From NCBI RefSeq assembly GCF_015234355.1, contig NZ_JADGMV010000003.1, forward strand, positions 357,670 through 421,669: a stretch of DNA of 64,000 nucleotides, given 5' to 3'. Below are positions 45,042 through 54,779 of the stretch, piece by piece. The translations under genes were made by a program, and so were the position numbers. The number at the start of each line of letters is the position of its first letter. The first letter of the stretch is position 1. The notes beneath the pieces were generated by a model. It saw nothing but the letters and a program-made list of their open reading frames with translations, made no database searches and was not told the origin of the DNA. This stretch comes from Psychrobacter sp. NG25 (lineage in GTDB: Bacteria; Pseudomonadota; Gammaproteobacteria; Pseudomonadales; Moraxellaceae).

Positions 45042-45794
45042 ATGAATAAAAAACGTTATGTTTTATGGACAAGTACAATTGTTGCTGCCAGCTTGTGGTT
45101 GTCAGGCTGTCAGCTCATGAGTGGCTATCAAAAAATAGATGAGGCAGAAAACGCAACAGCGTGGGCAGGTAAGATTCAACCTGTTGCTGGTGAGGTGAAT
45201 ATTGCTTGCATAGGCACTTATCATTGTGAAATTGCGCGAATAGACAAAGTGCCAGTAATAGGTACTGATACCCATGAGCCTATTAACTCTGCGATGGTCG
45301 TTGCGATGACAGCAGCGAGTGATAACGGAGAAAGTGGCAGTGGGACAAATTACAATAGTAATAAACCTGCAAAAGTCACTATGAAAATGGACATGACACC
45401 GATAGCTCATAAAAACGAGATAAAAATTGTACCTTTGTCTGCATCAGGTATCGTCGGTCTAACCAATTATTATGCACGGGTAAAGCCAGCCAAACGAGAA
45501 GTACAAGTGAATTTTTATCCAGAAAACAACTTGGGTTACGTTGAGCGTTTTGCGATGATTCATGATTTTGTAGAGGCGGATACCTATCAGCTTCGAGCTT
45601 ATCAAAAGAAATCTAGCGATAACTCAGGTAGTTTGTTAGACACTGCATCACCAGAACCTCTGTGTGTCGATCTGTATCAAGGAAATATTGTACAGCGCCG
45701 CTTCTGTAAAGAAATTGGTAGTGAGCATCAAGGCGAGTTTGTAGAAACGCGTCTCACTAATGCTATGCCTGCACCGTCAAAAGCGAAAGCTTAA
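45042..45794 (+). CDS. uncharacterised lipoprotein in the leu cluster
   Basis: This 250-residue protein has a type II signal peptide (TIVAASLWLSGC, lipobox Cys at residue 23). The mature part includes two Cys in NIACIGTYHCEIARI, a low-complexity GESGSGTNYNSN stretch near 105, and further Cys near the C terminus (PLCVDLYQG, RRFCKE), compatible with disulfides in the periplasm. The tail is Ala/Pro/Lys-rich. It lies between leuD (139 bp) and leuB (167 bp) on the same strand without a metabolic reason. I do not recognise the family; envelope function is inferred only from the signal. Confidence 0.8.
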   Translation: MNKKRYVLWTSTIVAASLWLSGCQLMSGYQKIDEAENATAWAGKIQPVAGEVNIACIGTYHCEIARIDKVPVIGTDTHEPINSAMVVAMTAASDNGESGSGTNYNSNKPAKVTMKMDMTPIAHKNEIKIVPLSASGIVGLTNYYARVKPAKREVQVNFYPENNLGYVERFAMIHDFVEADTYQLRAYQKKSSDNSGSLLDTASPEPLCVDLYQGNIVQRRFCKEIGSEHQGEFVETRLTNAMPAPSKAKA

Positions 45795-45961
45795 CAGTCA
45801 GTAAAGTCAGTGCATTAGTCTTTTAATATTGATGCGGATAATCATTCAAGAAGATATATCGCAATTTTTGCGTAGCTCATCGCATGAGTGGTTCATTTTA
45901 AAAAATATCATTAGTTTATAGCAATATTATAAATAAAACTTACTTACCCCCAAGGATCAGT

Positions 45962-47065
45962 ATGGCAACGATTTTAACATTAGCAGGCGATGGTATTGGC
46001 CCTGAAATCATGACTCAAGCCATTGATGTGCTTAATGCTGTGAACGATAAATTTACATTAGGTTTGACACTTGAGTCTGGATTGATTGGTGGCGTGGCTA
46101 TTGACGCAACTGGCGAGCCTTTACCTGATGAGACTTTGGTGCGCGCACGTGCTGCAGATGCCGTATTGCTAGGCGCTGTTGGCGGCCCTAAATGGGATGG
46201 TATTGAACGTAGCAAACGTCCTGAACGTGGTCTACTGAAGATTCGTGGTGAGCTTGGTTTGTTTGCTAATCTACGTGTGGCAAAGCTTTACCCACAGCTT
46301 GCCAATGCATCTAGTATCAAGCCTGAAATTATCTCAGGTTTAGATTTGCTTATTGTTCGCGAACTAACAGGTGGTATTTATTTTGGTGAGCCGCGTGGTA
46401 TTCGCACATTAGAGAATGGCGAGCAGCAAGGCTATAACACCATGGTGTATAGTACGAATGAGATTCAACGTATCGGTAAAGTGGCTTTTGAATTGGCAAA
46501 AACACGTGCGCAAGCAGCAGGTACAGCGCCGAAAGTTTGCTCAGTGGACAAAGCAAACGTATTAGAAGTCACAGAGCTGTGGAAGCAGACGATGACCCAG
46601 ATGCAACAAGCGGACTATAGCGATGTGGCGTTATCGCACATGTATGCTGACAATGCTTGTATGCAACTTATAAAAGATCCTAAGCAGTTCGATGTGATGG
46701 TAACGGGCAATATGTTCGGTGATATTTTATCTGACGAAGCAGCGATGCTAACAGGCTCTATCGGGATGTTGCCATCAGCTAGCCTTGATGTAGCAGGTAA
46801 AGGCATGTATGAGCCGTGCCATGGTTCAGCACCTGATATTGCAGGACAAGATAAAGCCAACCCATTGGCGACGATTTTGTCTGTTGCGATGATGCTGCGT
46901 TATACCTTTAAGCAAGAAGAGGCCGCTAAAGCCATTGAGCAAGCGGTCAGTGATGTGCTTGATGATGGTCTACGTACGCTTGATATTTTAGATAGCAGTG
47001 AAGCTGGACTCAAACAAGTAGGTTGTATAGAAATGGGTCAAGCAGTATTGGCTAAGCTAGTATAA
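45962..47065 (+). CDS. leuB: 3-isopropylmalate dehydrogenase
   Basis: This 367-residue beta-decarboxylating dehydrogenase starts with [11 protein letters not shown]. It has the substrate-binding Arg-rich stretch ([17 protein letters not shown]), [23 protein letters not shown], the metal Asp region [29 protein letters not shown], and [12 protein letters not shown] for NAD binding. It performs the third leucine-pathway step. AAGGA precedes the ATG. An intrinsic terminator lies 88 bp after the stop. Confidence 0.98.
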   Translation: MATILTLAGDGIGPEIMTQAIDVLNAVNDKFTLGLTLESGLIGGVAIDATGEPLPDETLVRARAADAVLLGAVGGPKWDGIERSKRPERGLLKIRGELGLFANLRVAKLYPQLANASSIKPEIISGLDLLIVRELTGGIYFGEPRGIRTLENGEQQGYNTMVYSTNEIQRIGKVAFELAKTRAQAAGTAPKVCSVDKANVLEVTELWKQTMTQMQQADYSDVALSHMYADNACMQLIKDPKQFDVMVTGNMFGDILSDEAAMLTGSIGMLPSASLDVAGKGMYEPCHGSAPDIAGQDKANPLATILSVAMMLRYTFKQEEAAKAIEQAVSDVLDDGLRTLDILDSSEAGLKQVGCIEMGQAVLAKLV

Positions 47066-47152
47066 TCCATGCCTTTGTGATGTAGCTTGAAATTTTCTTC
47101 GTCTAATTTTTAGACTGTATCATTTTAACCCTCATAAATTTTTGTAGTTGCA

Positions 47153-47187
47153 AACCCATAATTTGCTAAGCAGATTATGGGTTTTTT
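47153..47187 (+). terminator. intrinsic terminator after leuB
   Basis: aacccataat (47153-47162) and attatgggtt (47174-47183) pair perfectly over 10 bp, followed by TTTT. The remaining gap to 47490 contains the promoter of the transpeptidase gene; a frame at 47343-47585 overlaps that gene and is not credible. Confidence 0.88.
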
Positions 47188-47490
47188 CGTGCTTGTCTGA
47201 GATTTTTACTAGCCGTAACATACTAGTTCACCAAGTCGTAAAAAAGCACTTGTTTTAACACAGCTACCGTCAGGCAAGGCTGCCATTAACACAAAGCTGT
47301 TATATGCTCACAGAAGAATATGGCAATATTGACGAATGATAAATGGATAGACGTATTTATCACATTATAAGGAGATCAATAGAAAAAGCTTTACAACCAT
47401 TAAAATTTCGAAAGTCTAAAAATAATAGCGTATTAATAATAAAAACTGAAAACAAAAAACAAAATTTTTATCAAAAATCAGGAGTGTTAC

Positions 47491-48612
47491 ATGTACCAAT
47501 TAAAAAAATTAAGCACAGCGATAGCAATGATTGGACTCTCTACAGTCGTTTTTATGGGACAGAGTATTGCAGCAGAACCAACTAATAGCATGATTGCAGA
47601 TAATAGCGCTACAGCTCCAACAGAAGTGAGTCCAGTGACGAATGGGATAAGCCAAAAGTTAACAGGAGATAGCAAAGCTGTGACATCATTAAATAAGCTA
47701 TTGCCTGCCATAAAATACACAACTGAAAATCTATCAGACACTGCAAAAAAAGTGAATGCTATCAATTGGTCTGCAGATGCTGCCGTAGATCGTAACATGG
47801 GAACAAAACTACAAGCCTTATTGAATTGGCATCATAATGGGGTAGGATCTGTAGATGGATATTGGGGAAAAAACACCCGCAAAGCCATGCAGGCATTTCA
47901 AAATGCGAATGGCCTGACCGTAACTGATACGTTGAACAATGAAACGTGGCAAGCACTGATTAAAAATGAAAAGCTTATGACACAACCAGTGTTAGTTAGT
48001 TATCAGCTAACTGATGCAGATGTAAACGTCAAAACTACGAGTATACCTGCTGATTCTGTTGCCAAATCCAAGCTGGAAGGAATGTATTATGAAAGCCTCA
48101 CTGAAGCGCTCGCGGAAAAATTCCATATTAGTGAGAGGTATCTAAAATCTCTCAATCCTAATGCCAGCTTTACTGCTGGTGAAGTTATTACGGTATATAA
48201 CCCTGGCAACCCAAATACCAAGCCTGTTAGCCGAGTGGTCGCCGACAAGGACACTGAAACACTCTATGCTTATGATGAAGACAATAAATTAGTCGCTAGT
48301 TATCCGACGACAGTGGGTAGTACAGCGACACCGTCGCCTACAGGTACGCATACAGTAAAGGTAAAGGTGAACGAACCGAATTATACCTATACAGGCAATG
48401 ACGGCCGTAAATCTATCATTCCACCAGGTCCTAATAATCCAGTTGGTTCGGTATGGATTGGACTGAGTAAACCAACTTATGGCATTCATGGTTCACCAGA
48501 CCCTGATCGTATCAGTCGTCAGGCTTCAGCTGGCTGTGTGCGTTTAACCAACTGGGATGCACTTAGTCTCTTAGGTGTGATCAAGAACGGCGCAACGGTC
48601 GAATTTAGTTAA
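47491..48612 (+). CDS. L,D-transpeptidase with peptidoglycan-binding domain
   Basis: This 373-residue exported protein has a signal peptide with cleavage near IAA (residue 27). A PG_binding_1 domain lies at about 105-155 (LQALLNWHHNGVGSVDGYWG, RKAMQAFQNANGL). A LysM-like segment follows around 195-230 (LTEALAEKFHISERYLKSLN). The C-terminal YkuD domain has the catalytic motif HGSPDPD...SAGCVRL, with the nucleophile Cys near 352. It would form 3-3 cross-links or attach proteins to peptidoglycan. AGGAG precedes the ATG. Confidence 0.93.
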   Translation: MYQLKKLSTAIAMIGLSTVVFMGQSIAAEPTNSMIADNSATAPTEVSPVTNGISQKLTGDSKAVTSLNKLLPAIKYTTENLSDTAKKVNAINWSADAAVDRNMGTKLQALLNWHHNGVGSVDGYWGKNTRKAMQAFQNANGLTVTDTLNNETWQALIKNEKLMTQPVLVSYQLTDADVNVKTTSIPADSVAKSKLEGMYYESLTEALAEKFHISERYLKSLNPNASFTAGEVITVYNPGNPNTKPVSRVVADKDTETLYAYDEDNKLVASYPTTVGSTATPSPTGTHTVKVKVNEPNYTYTGNDGRKSIIPPGPNNPVGSVWIGLSKPTYGIHGSPDPDRISRQASAGCVRLTNWDALSLLGVIKNGATVEFS

Positions 48613-48644
48613 AAATAAAGAAGCTAAATCATAAAAAACAGACA

Positions 48645-48677
48645 AAAAAATACCGCTGATATTGAGCGGTATTTTTA
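48645..48677. terminator. bidirectional terminator between the transpeptidase gene and infA
   Basis: ataccgct (48650-48657) and agcggtat (48665-48672) pair, with an A-run before and T-run after. It lies 38 bp after the transpeptidase stop; infA converges from the right. Confidence 0.85.
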
Positions 48678-48853
48678 TGGTAAAAACAAACGTCAAACAA
48701 CTAAAATATTGATAGGCAATAATGAGTAGGTTAGCATTTTCATTATTATTATCAGTTAAACTACTCAAACATTTATACCAGTGATAAAAGTGTCATTCGA
48801 CAGCTGGCTGTGTTTATATAAATGCTTTTATAACCGTTTTAGTTGGTAAGAAA

Positions 48854-49075
48854 TTAGTTTTTGCCACGATAAGTAATACGACCTTTAGAAAGGTCGTAAG
48901 GCGTCATTTCGACCTTAACTTTATCACCAGTCAAGATGCGGATATAATGCTTACGCATTTTACCAGAGATGTGCGCAATGATTTCATGTCCGTTTTCTAA
49001 ACGAACTTTAAATAAAGTATTTGGAAGGGTATCAATGACTTCGCCTTCAAATTCGATAATATCGTCTTTTGCCAT
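48854..49075 (-). CDS. infA: translation initiation factor IF-1
   Basis: This 73-residue OB-fold protein begins [20 protein letters not shown] and contains [20 protein letters not shown] and [20 protein letters not shown], all standard IF-1 segments. The usual MAKDD start is used; a codon 12 bp upstream is in frame but atypical. Confidence 0.97.
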   Translation of the reverse strand: MAKDDIIEFEGEVIDTLPNTLFKVRLENGHEIIAHISGKMRKHYIRILTGDKVKVEMTPYDLSKGRITYRGKN

Positions 49076-49196
49076 AATTTGTATCAATCAATTAAAAATA
49101 AGCCCATATTATACGTAAGTTAGCAAGTTAAAGCAATACGGAACCGGGTTTTGACTTGACAGTCTGTAAGTGATATGTATGCTAGCTCACATTAAT

Positions 49197-50036
49197 TTAG
49201 TTAGGCAAATTTAGCCAAATAGGCGTCAAAGGTGCCTGTGGTAATATCTGCTGGAAACGTTCAGGGTAATAAGCGTTAATGAAGTACAAGCCATCACCAG
49301 TGGCCGTCGGTGGTGCAATCGTACGGTCTTTTTTATGTAAAATATTCATAAAATCATTTGGCACTAACTCATGCCTACCGATGGCATATAAAGTACCCAT
49401 TAAATTACGAACCATATGATGTAAGAACCCATCCGCTTGAATATCAAACACAATAAACTGACCGTGTTCAAAAAGTCTAGCATGGCTGATGGTACGCACT
49501 GGCTGATTAGATTGACAAGCTGCGGCACGGTAGCTACTAAAATCGTGAGTACCAACGATATCGGCTGCCGCCAATTGCATTGCTGCTAAGTCGAGCGGCT
49601 CATAGATATGAGTGACTTGATGATTGAGTATCGCAGGGCGCTGTGGTTGGTTGAGAGTAATGTACCGGTAACGACGGGCAATGGCGCCAAAGCGCGCATG
49701 GAAGTCAGCAGGCATCGGTTGAATCCAGCGTAGAGCAATGTCGTCAGGTAGCAAGCTGTTCACGCCGCGCAACCAGTTATGAGTAGGGCGATAAGCATGA
49801 GTTGTAAAGTGAGCAATCATATTACTAGCATGGACGCTTGCATCAGTACGCCCAGCTGCGATGACTTCTACTGATTCGTTGGCAACTTTACTAATAGCCG
49901 TTTCTAGTGCTTCTTGTACACCCATCACTTCTCGTTGTCGCTGCCAACCATGATAATGTGTGCCCAAAAACTCAATGGCAATCGCTAAGGTATAAATTGG
50001 TGAACGTTCAGACTCGATGATTTCAGTTTCAGACAT
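49197..50036 (-). CDS. truA: tRNA pseudouridine(38-40) synthase
   Basis: This 279-residue TruA family enzyme has the catalytic Asp in AAGRTDASVHA, preceded by FLGTHYHGWQRQ and followed by ARFGAIARRYRY and FLHHMVRNLMGTL. The first about 12 residues are an extra acidic leader. The product modifies the anticodon stem-loop of many tRNAs. It lies between infA and the asparaginase/fimV genes; fimV-truA adjacency is known in pseudomonads. Confidence 0.96.
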   Translation of the reverse strand: MSETEIIESERSPIYTLAIAIEFLGTHYHGWQRQREVMGVQEALETAISKVANESVEVIAAGRTDASVHASNMIAHFTTHAYRPTHNWLRGVNSLLPDDIALRWIQPMPADFHARFGAIARRYRYITLNQPQRPAILNHQVTHIYEPLDLAAMQLAAADIVGTHDFSSYRAAACQSNQPVRTISHARLFEHGQFIVFDIQADGFLHHMVRNLMGTLYAIGRHELVPNDFMNILHKKDRTIAPPTATGDGLYFINAYYPERFQQILPQAPLTPIWLNLPN

Positions 50037-50078
50037 GGTGGTTTTTAAACTTATAAAGTTAAGGGAATTAAGAGTAGG

Positions 50079-51179
50079 TTATCGCTTTTTGATGCTTGTG
50101 CCAGTCTGACTGACATTGTTCAACCACCGTTGTTTGCGTCTTGCTGGAGTGTCATAGCGTAATAGCAGCCATAATAATCGTGCATAAATTGCCGGAATGG
50201 TGAGACGTCCACCTGCAATGACATGATGGTCATATTGCCAACTACCCGCCGCGTAGCTATCGCTCACACCACCGAATGGGCACTGACTAGCACATATTAC
50301 CATGTGCCCTTTTTTATGAAGCAGCTCTAATGTTTCTGCTAGTGCTGCGGAATAAGGAACATTACCAGCCCCAAATCCCAATATAATAATACCAGAGGGT
50401 GGCTGTGATAAGAGTGCTTGCAGCTGATTATTGATGATTTCGGTATCATTAGGCAAGCAATATAGGGCATGGACGCTGCTAGATTCAGCACGCGCTTGAA
50501 TACTGGCAAGTAAGGATTGCTGATCATCAAGCCAATGCTGGCGTCGAGTATCTGGTAGATTTTTAATATAGCTATTTGCCGGATATGCTGCTCGAGAGTG
50601 ACCAGTAAATGCCATCAAATCATGACTATGAATCTTTTGTACCGTTTGTGCAGGCCAAGACTCACCACCAAAACTGATCTTGACACCTGACTCACCTGCC
50701 GCTGCCAGTTTCAACGAATGATTGAGGTTGTCCCAAGCATCACTGTGAGTGTCGATAGTATAGGATTGCAGCACTTCACTGTCTAACAATGGCCGCATAC
50801 TGCCAGTGACGATGACACAAATATCGCTACCTGCAAATGCTTCTGCCAAAAATGCCCCTAAGTAGCTTAAGGTGTCCGTACCAGTAATTAACACAAAGCG
50901 TCTATCACCATGTGCATAAGCTGTCAGTAACAGCTGATAAAAGTGAATAAAGTCACTCGGGGTGAGTTGGCTACTGTCTTTAATCAATGAATTATCTAAC
51001 CAAAAGATATTAGGGAGCTTGGCTGAACTATCATGATTAAGCATTAGGGCCTGTAGCGTTGGCAAAAACACATCTGCTGATAAAGGAGCTAGAGGTCGTC
51101 CATAGCTACCAAAAGTACCACCAGCATAAACCAGTTGAATAGAATTAGATATTGTCGTTGTCATAGTAGAAGATGGCAT
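50079..51179 (-). CDS. asparaginase
   Basis: This 366-residue type I/II L-asparaginase fold has the first catalytic Thr in VYAGGTFGSYGRPL (near residue 18), the second motif ITGTDTLSYLGAFLAEAF with the Thr-Asp pair, and a Lys in TVQKIHSHDLMAF at the expected position. No signal peptide is visible, so it is probably cytoplasmic. The C-terminal tail is basic. It sits between truA (42 bp) and the FimV C-terminal gene. Glutaminase activity cannot be excluded. Confidence 0.88.
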   Translation of the reverse strand: MPSSTMTTTISNSIQLVYAGGTFGSYGRPLAPLSADVFLPTLQALMLNHDSSAKLPNIFWLDNSLIKDSSQLTPSDFIHFYQLLLTAYAHGDRRFVLITGTDTLSYLGAFLAEAFAGSDICVIVTGSMRPLLDSEVLQSYTIDTHSDAWDNLNHSLKLAAAGESGVKISFGGESWPAQTVQKIHSHDLMAFTGHSRAAYPANSYIKNLPDTRRQHWLDDQQSLLASIQARAESSSVHALYCLPNDTEIINNQLQALLSQPPSGIIILGFGAGNVPYSAALAETLELLHKKGHMVICASQCPFGGVSDSYAAGSWQYDHHVIAGGRLTIPAIYARLLWLLLRYDTPARRKQRWLNNVSQTGTSIKKR

Positions 51180-51269
51180 AGTATTGGCGTAATAATTAAG
51201 AATGAAAGAAAAGGAGGTCTAGAATGTACTCAATAAGCTCTATTAATAATAAATAGTATAAAGGTTAAA

Positions 51270-51317
51270 CGCAAAAAAAATCAGCAAGTATTCTATGGTA
51301 GTAGAATACTTGCTGAT
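51270..51317 (-). terminator. intrinsic terminator of the fimV genes
   Basis: atcagcaagtattcta (51280-51295) and tagaatacttgctgat (51302-51317) are perfect 16-bp arms around a 6-nt loop. On the minus strand eight U residues follow (complement of the A-run at 51273-51280). Confidence 0.92.
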
Positions 51318-51335
51318 AAGAAAACGGGTTGTTTA

Positions 51336-52883
51336 CTATGCAGTGCGCTCAAGGAGTATTTGCGCTTGGCTCTGCTGTTCACTATCACCATGGGCAATCA
51401 CTTCATTAAGCAGGCGTTTGGCGCTGTCGTACTCACCCAGTTGCAGATATTGGCCAGCCAAGTCTAGAGTCACTTGATTACTATCTAGTGACTTTACAAA
51501 ATCAAAATCTGCTGCAAAACGCGATGAGAAATCTTCCGCAGTTTCAGGAGTTTCGTCCACTTCGTCAGTTACAATATCGGTCTCGATATCGACTGGGCTA
51601 GCTGCAGTCAAAGGCTCTACAGCAAATTCATTATCTATTATGCTGTTGTCATCGAACAGTGGTGTGTCAGTCGGTATAGCAGCAAACTCATTAGTAAGCG
51701 TTTCTTGTAAGCTGCTATCGTTGAGCAGTGGCTCTTCAGTATCAATTTTTTCAAGATATTCTATCTCAAAATCGCTGTCCTCAAAACTTTGTTCTTCAAA
51801 ACTACTGTCTTGAAGAACAAAGTTATCACTATTTTCTGCAAAGGTAGTTTCTTCGGTTTCTAACGACGTTTCTGTGCTACTTGGCGTATCAATGTTGTCT
51901 GAAGGTAATACAAAGTCTTCTGCTGCATCACTTTCGAACGCATCAATAACCAATTCTTCAGTAATGTTCTCTTCAGTATTTTGATCAGCATCAGTCGCTA
52001 AATCATCAAAATCTAAGACGAAATCTTCACTGTTTAGCGTCATATCTTCGATAGCATGATCAGATGATGCTGAGTCTATAGAAGGCTCTGTTAGCGCACT
52101 CGTTTCTTCAGGTGAATCAAAGCTAAAGTCGAAATCAATAAGCTCGTCATTTTCGGTAAGAGTATCAGTAGTAGACACATCGATACTTTCACCTTCTTCC
52201 ACCTCTAATGCGATAGGCGTTGTACTGGTTGAAGCAGGTTCATTGAAGTCATTCTCTAAATCATTCAACGTAAGATCAAAGCTATTCTCTACATTGTCGT
52301 TAGTAGCTGCTGCCTCTTGAAAATCATTTGGAAGTGTCGGACTAACGATAGGTTCGCTACTTGATATATCGTTGCTGCTATCGAGTTGGTTGGTCGGTAA
52401 GTCAAAATCTATGCTTTCAAAACCGCTGTTATCTTCTACTGGTGCCTCTTTTGCCGCGACTTGATTCTGCTCTTCAGAAAACAAAGCTTTTAACTCATCG
52501 GCTAGAACGATACTCTTTGGATCGCTTTGCGTTTTAATTGCATTATAGACTTTGTTGAAGTTCTCTGGCTGATTGATGGTTGCGTATATGCTAAGTAGCT
52601 TGAGAGATAGCTCACCATCATTGGGCTGTTCTCTTAGACCACGACTGAGTGTTTCAATCGCTTTGTCATAGCGTTGTTGATCCATAAAGCGTTGGGCAAT
52701 CATAATATGATTGTATTTATCTTCAGCTTTAGTGCTTTGGGCAGGAGTGGACGTAACGGTATTTTGATCCGACTTTGCAAATGGTTGTGGTGAGGATTTT
52801 TGCGCTTTATTTTTGCGCAGTACTAAACCAACTACTAATAGAATAAGTACCAATCCGGCGATGATATATAGCATGTTGTCCAT
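51336..52883 (-). CDS. FimV C-terminal half: membrane segment plus cytoplasmic TPR part
   Basis: This 515-residue protein starts with one membrane helix (MDNMLYIIAGLVLILLVVGLVL). A basic stretch follows, then a TPR-like region (AQRFMDQQRYDKAIETLSRGLREQPND), a very acidic low-complexity middle of over 300 residues, and a final FimV domain (VTLDLAGQYLQLGEYDSAKRLLNEVIAHG). In pseudomonads these parts follow the LysM periplasmic part within one polypeptide. GGGAG before the ATG at 52883 gives independent initiation; in-frame codons up to 52919 lack such a site. It is probably a hub for type IV pilus and polar organisation. Confidence 0.85.
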   Translation of the reverse strand: MDNMLYIIAGLVLILLVVGLVLRKNKAQKSSPQPFAKSDQNTVTSTPAQSTKAEDKYNHIMIAQRFMDQQRYDKAIETLSRGLREQPNDGELSLKLLSIYATINQPENFNKVYNAIKTQSDPKSIVLADELKALFSEEQNQVAAKEAPVEDNSGFESIDFDLPTNQLDSSNDISSSEPIVSPTLPNDFQEAAATNDNVENSFDLTLNDLENDFNEPASTSTTPIALEVEEGESIDVSTTDTLTENDELIDFDFSFDSPEETSALTEPSIDSASSDHAIEDMTLNSEDFVLDFDDLATDADQNTEENITEELVIDAFESDAAEDFVLPSDNIDTPSSTETSLETEETTFAENSDNFVLQDSSFEEQSFEDSDFEIEYLEKIDTEEPLLNDSSLQETLTNEFAAIPTDTPLFDDNSIIDNEFAVEPLTAASPVDIETDIVTDEVDETPETAEDFSSRFAADFDFVKSLDSNQVTLDLAGQYLQLGEYDSAKRLLNEVIAHGDSEQQSQAQILLERTA

Positions 52884-52934
52884 AGTTACTCCCACGCCTA
52901 TGATCATGGCGTATTGCATTGATTAGTCAGGCAA

Positions 52935-54668
52935 TTATTGATTGCGTAGTTTTTTAAGACGAGCTTGTAGCTCAGCCAGTTTTTGGTTCTGTAGTTGAAT
53001 TTTTTTAGTATAGCTATCAAGGGCAATACTGGTTTTTGATAAGCGCTGAGCTTGTAAAGCGGCGTTTTCTCTTGATGCCTTGAGCGTTGCTAATACATCT
53101 GTGCTGAGACCATTACCTGTTGCCGAAGCAGATTTTGCTTGAGTACCGTCTGCACTGCCATTACGACCAGGAGCTAGTACAGAAAACTGTGCTTTTGGTA
53201 ACGTTTGGGTCTTCGTAATCATTGGTTTTTTACGTTGTTTTGTTGTTTGAGATTTCTCAGCGGTTTTTTTAGCTAGTGTCTTAGCTGTTTTTTTTACTAT
53301 CGGTGTGTTTGCTCTGCGGTTATATTGTCTTTGTGCACTAATCGCTGCTTCTAATTTCTGCTGTGATGGCACGACATCATAGCTAGGTAAGCTGAGCTTG
53401 GCATCTGCTTTTAATTGATCGGCATCTTTGTTAATAAAAGCATCAGGGTTTTGTGATTGAATCTGTTTCATCACGGTTTGCACATCGAGATCATTTTCTT
53501 GTGCTATCTGCTGAGCAATGACCCATAGGCTATCGTTGCGCTGTACTTGATACTGGGCAGCCGCAGTATTGCTTGCCATATTATCAGAGGCACTATTGGC
53601 AATACTGGTGTTAGGCGATGCAGGTGCAGCAATGTTAGCAGGTATATTATTCGTCGGAGTAGTGGTAGCGATGTCATTGCTAGTATCGAGATCGGGCGTT
53701 GATACGTTTGCTTTATTATCGTTTGATGCGGGCATCATAGGCACAGCAGTCATTATGCCATTATCTGACTTGCTACTTGGCTGTATTTGGCGGGTGATTT
53801 GTATATTTAAAATATCGAATTTTTTGTCAGTGAGCGCTGTAATCGATGTATTTTTATTTTCATTAAGGTCGGTATTATTGGTGTCGATTGTCGTTATATT
53901 CTTATGTGCACTCAAACGACCATTGTCTAATCGGCTTGCTGAATTCGGCTTATTGTCGTTAGTATTGGTATTATTTGTCTCAACGCTATTGCTCAGGCGA
54001 CCGTTATCCAAACGACTCGGTGCATAAGCAAGATTGGTGCCTTGCGCCGCAGTACCCACGGTAGGTAACTGCATGCTCGGCGCTGGCAATTTAGAGGCAA
54101 CTAACTCGCTCGTCGATACATTAGGCGCTGATATAAACGGTGGTGGCGCACCTTTTCTGACGGTTAATGGCTCGGCAATACTTGCGGACACACTTGGTAA
54201 ACTTGGTTTTTTTGCGCCAGTAACGGTATTCTTAGTTGCTTCAACAGGCAAATTATCATTAAGCGGCATCAACAATGTCTTAGGAATAACATTGTGTTGA
54301 CCTTTATCATTTAGAGTCAGAACCACATCGGCAAAAGGCTTAGATACTGGCTGCGAAGTCGTGATAACTACCTGACCACTGGTCGCTGAAGTAGGCTGAA
54401 AGCGTACACTCATTGAGTCAGTCTGGGTCAACCCCATCTGTTGATAAATAGTAGAGTTGGCCAAGCTTGCCGAAAAGTCAGCTGCTCTAATATCTGAAAC
54501 AGCAATGCTCGCTACCAGAGGCTCATGCTGAGCAGAAGTAATGACAGTCTTTCCTATCGTTGCCGCTTGTGCACTAGACACTAAGGCGGCATAGCCTACA
54601 GAATAAAGTAGTGCCACCGATACCGCGCGATGTATATTAGTCAAGCGATGAGATAAATGACCAGACAT
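52935..54668 (-). CDS. fimV: FimV N-terminal half: periplasmic LysM protein
   Basis: This 577-residue protein has a signal peptide (SVALLYSVGYAALVSSAQA, cleavage near residue 35). The FimV N-terminal domain follows (IGKTVITSAQHEPLVASIAV, then VVITTSQPVSKPFADVVLTL). A long Asn/Ser/Thr/Pro-rich linker contains two copies of a SRLDNGRLS motif. A LysM module spans about 367-425 (YQVQRNDSLWVIAQQIAQEN), then comes a basic region and a C-terminal coiled coil (LQNQKLAELQARLKKLRNQ). It ends where one-piece FimV proteins enter the membrane; the next gene, 51 bp on, begins with that helix. Confidence 0.85.
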   Translation of the reverse strand: MSGHLSHRLTNIHRAVSVALLYSVGYAALVSSAQAATIGKTVITSAQHEPLVASIAVSDIRAADFSASLANSTIYQQMGLTQTDSMSVRFQPTSATSGQVVITTSQPVSKPFADVVLTLNDKGQHNVIPKTLLMPLNDNLPVEATKNTVTGAKKPSLPSVSASIAEPLTVRKGAPPPFISAPNVSTSELVASKLPAPSMQLPTVGTAAQGTNLAYAPSRLDNGRLSNSVETNNTNTNDNKPNSASRLDNGRLSAHKNITTIDTNNTDLNENKNTSITALTDKKFDILNIQITRQIQPSSKSDNGIMTAVPMMPASNDNKANVSTPDLDTSNDIATTTPTNNIPANIAAPASPNTSIANSASDNMASNTAAAQYQVQRNDSLWVIAQQIAQENDLDVQTVMKQIQSQNPDAFINKDADQLKADAKLSLPSYDVVPSQQKLEAAISAQRQYNRRANTPIVKKTAKTLAKKTAEKSQTTKQRKKPMITKTQTLPKAQFSVLAPGRNGSADGTQAKSASATGNGLSTDVLATLKASRENAALQAQRLSKTSIALDSYTKKIQLQNQKLAELQARLKKLRNQ

Positions 54669-54779
54669 GTGCCGCCCTTTAGAATATTAGTTATCTTTGC
54701 TGTTATAACAAAATACTGCTTAGTTTACCAGTTTATTTCACAACTGTTGTGAACAATACAAAAAATGTTTAAGTAATGT

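Noticed and set aside
47343..47585. 80-codon plus-strand frame
   Set aside because: Overlaps the signal peptide region of the L,D-transpeptidase, whose start has an AGGAG site.
53569..54027. 152-codon plus-strand frame
   Set aside because: Antisense to the low-complexity linker of FimV; the apparent hydrophobic protein is an artefact of Ser/Asn/Ala codons read backwards.
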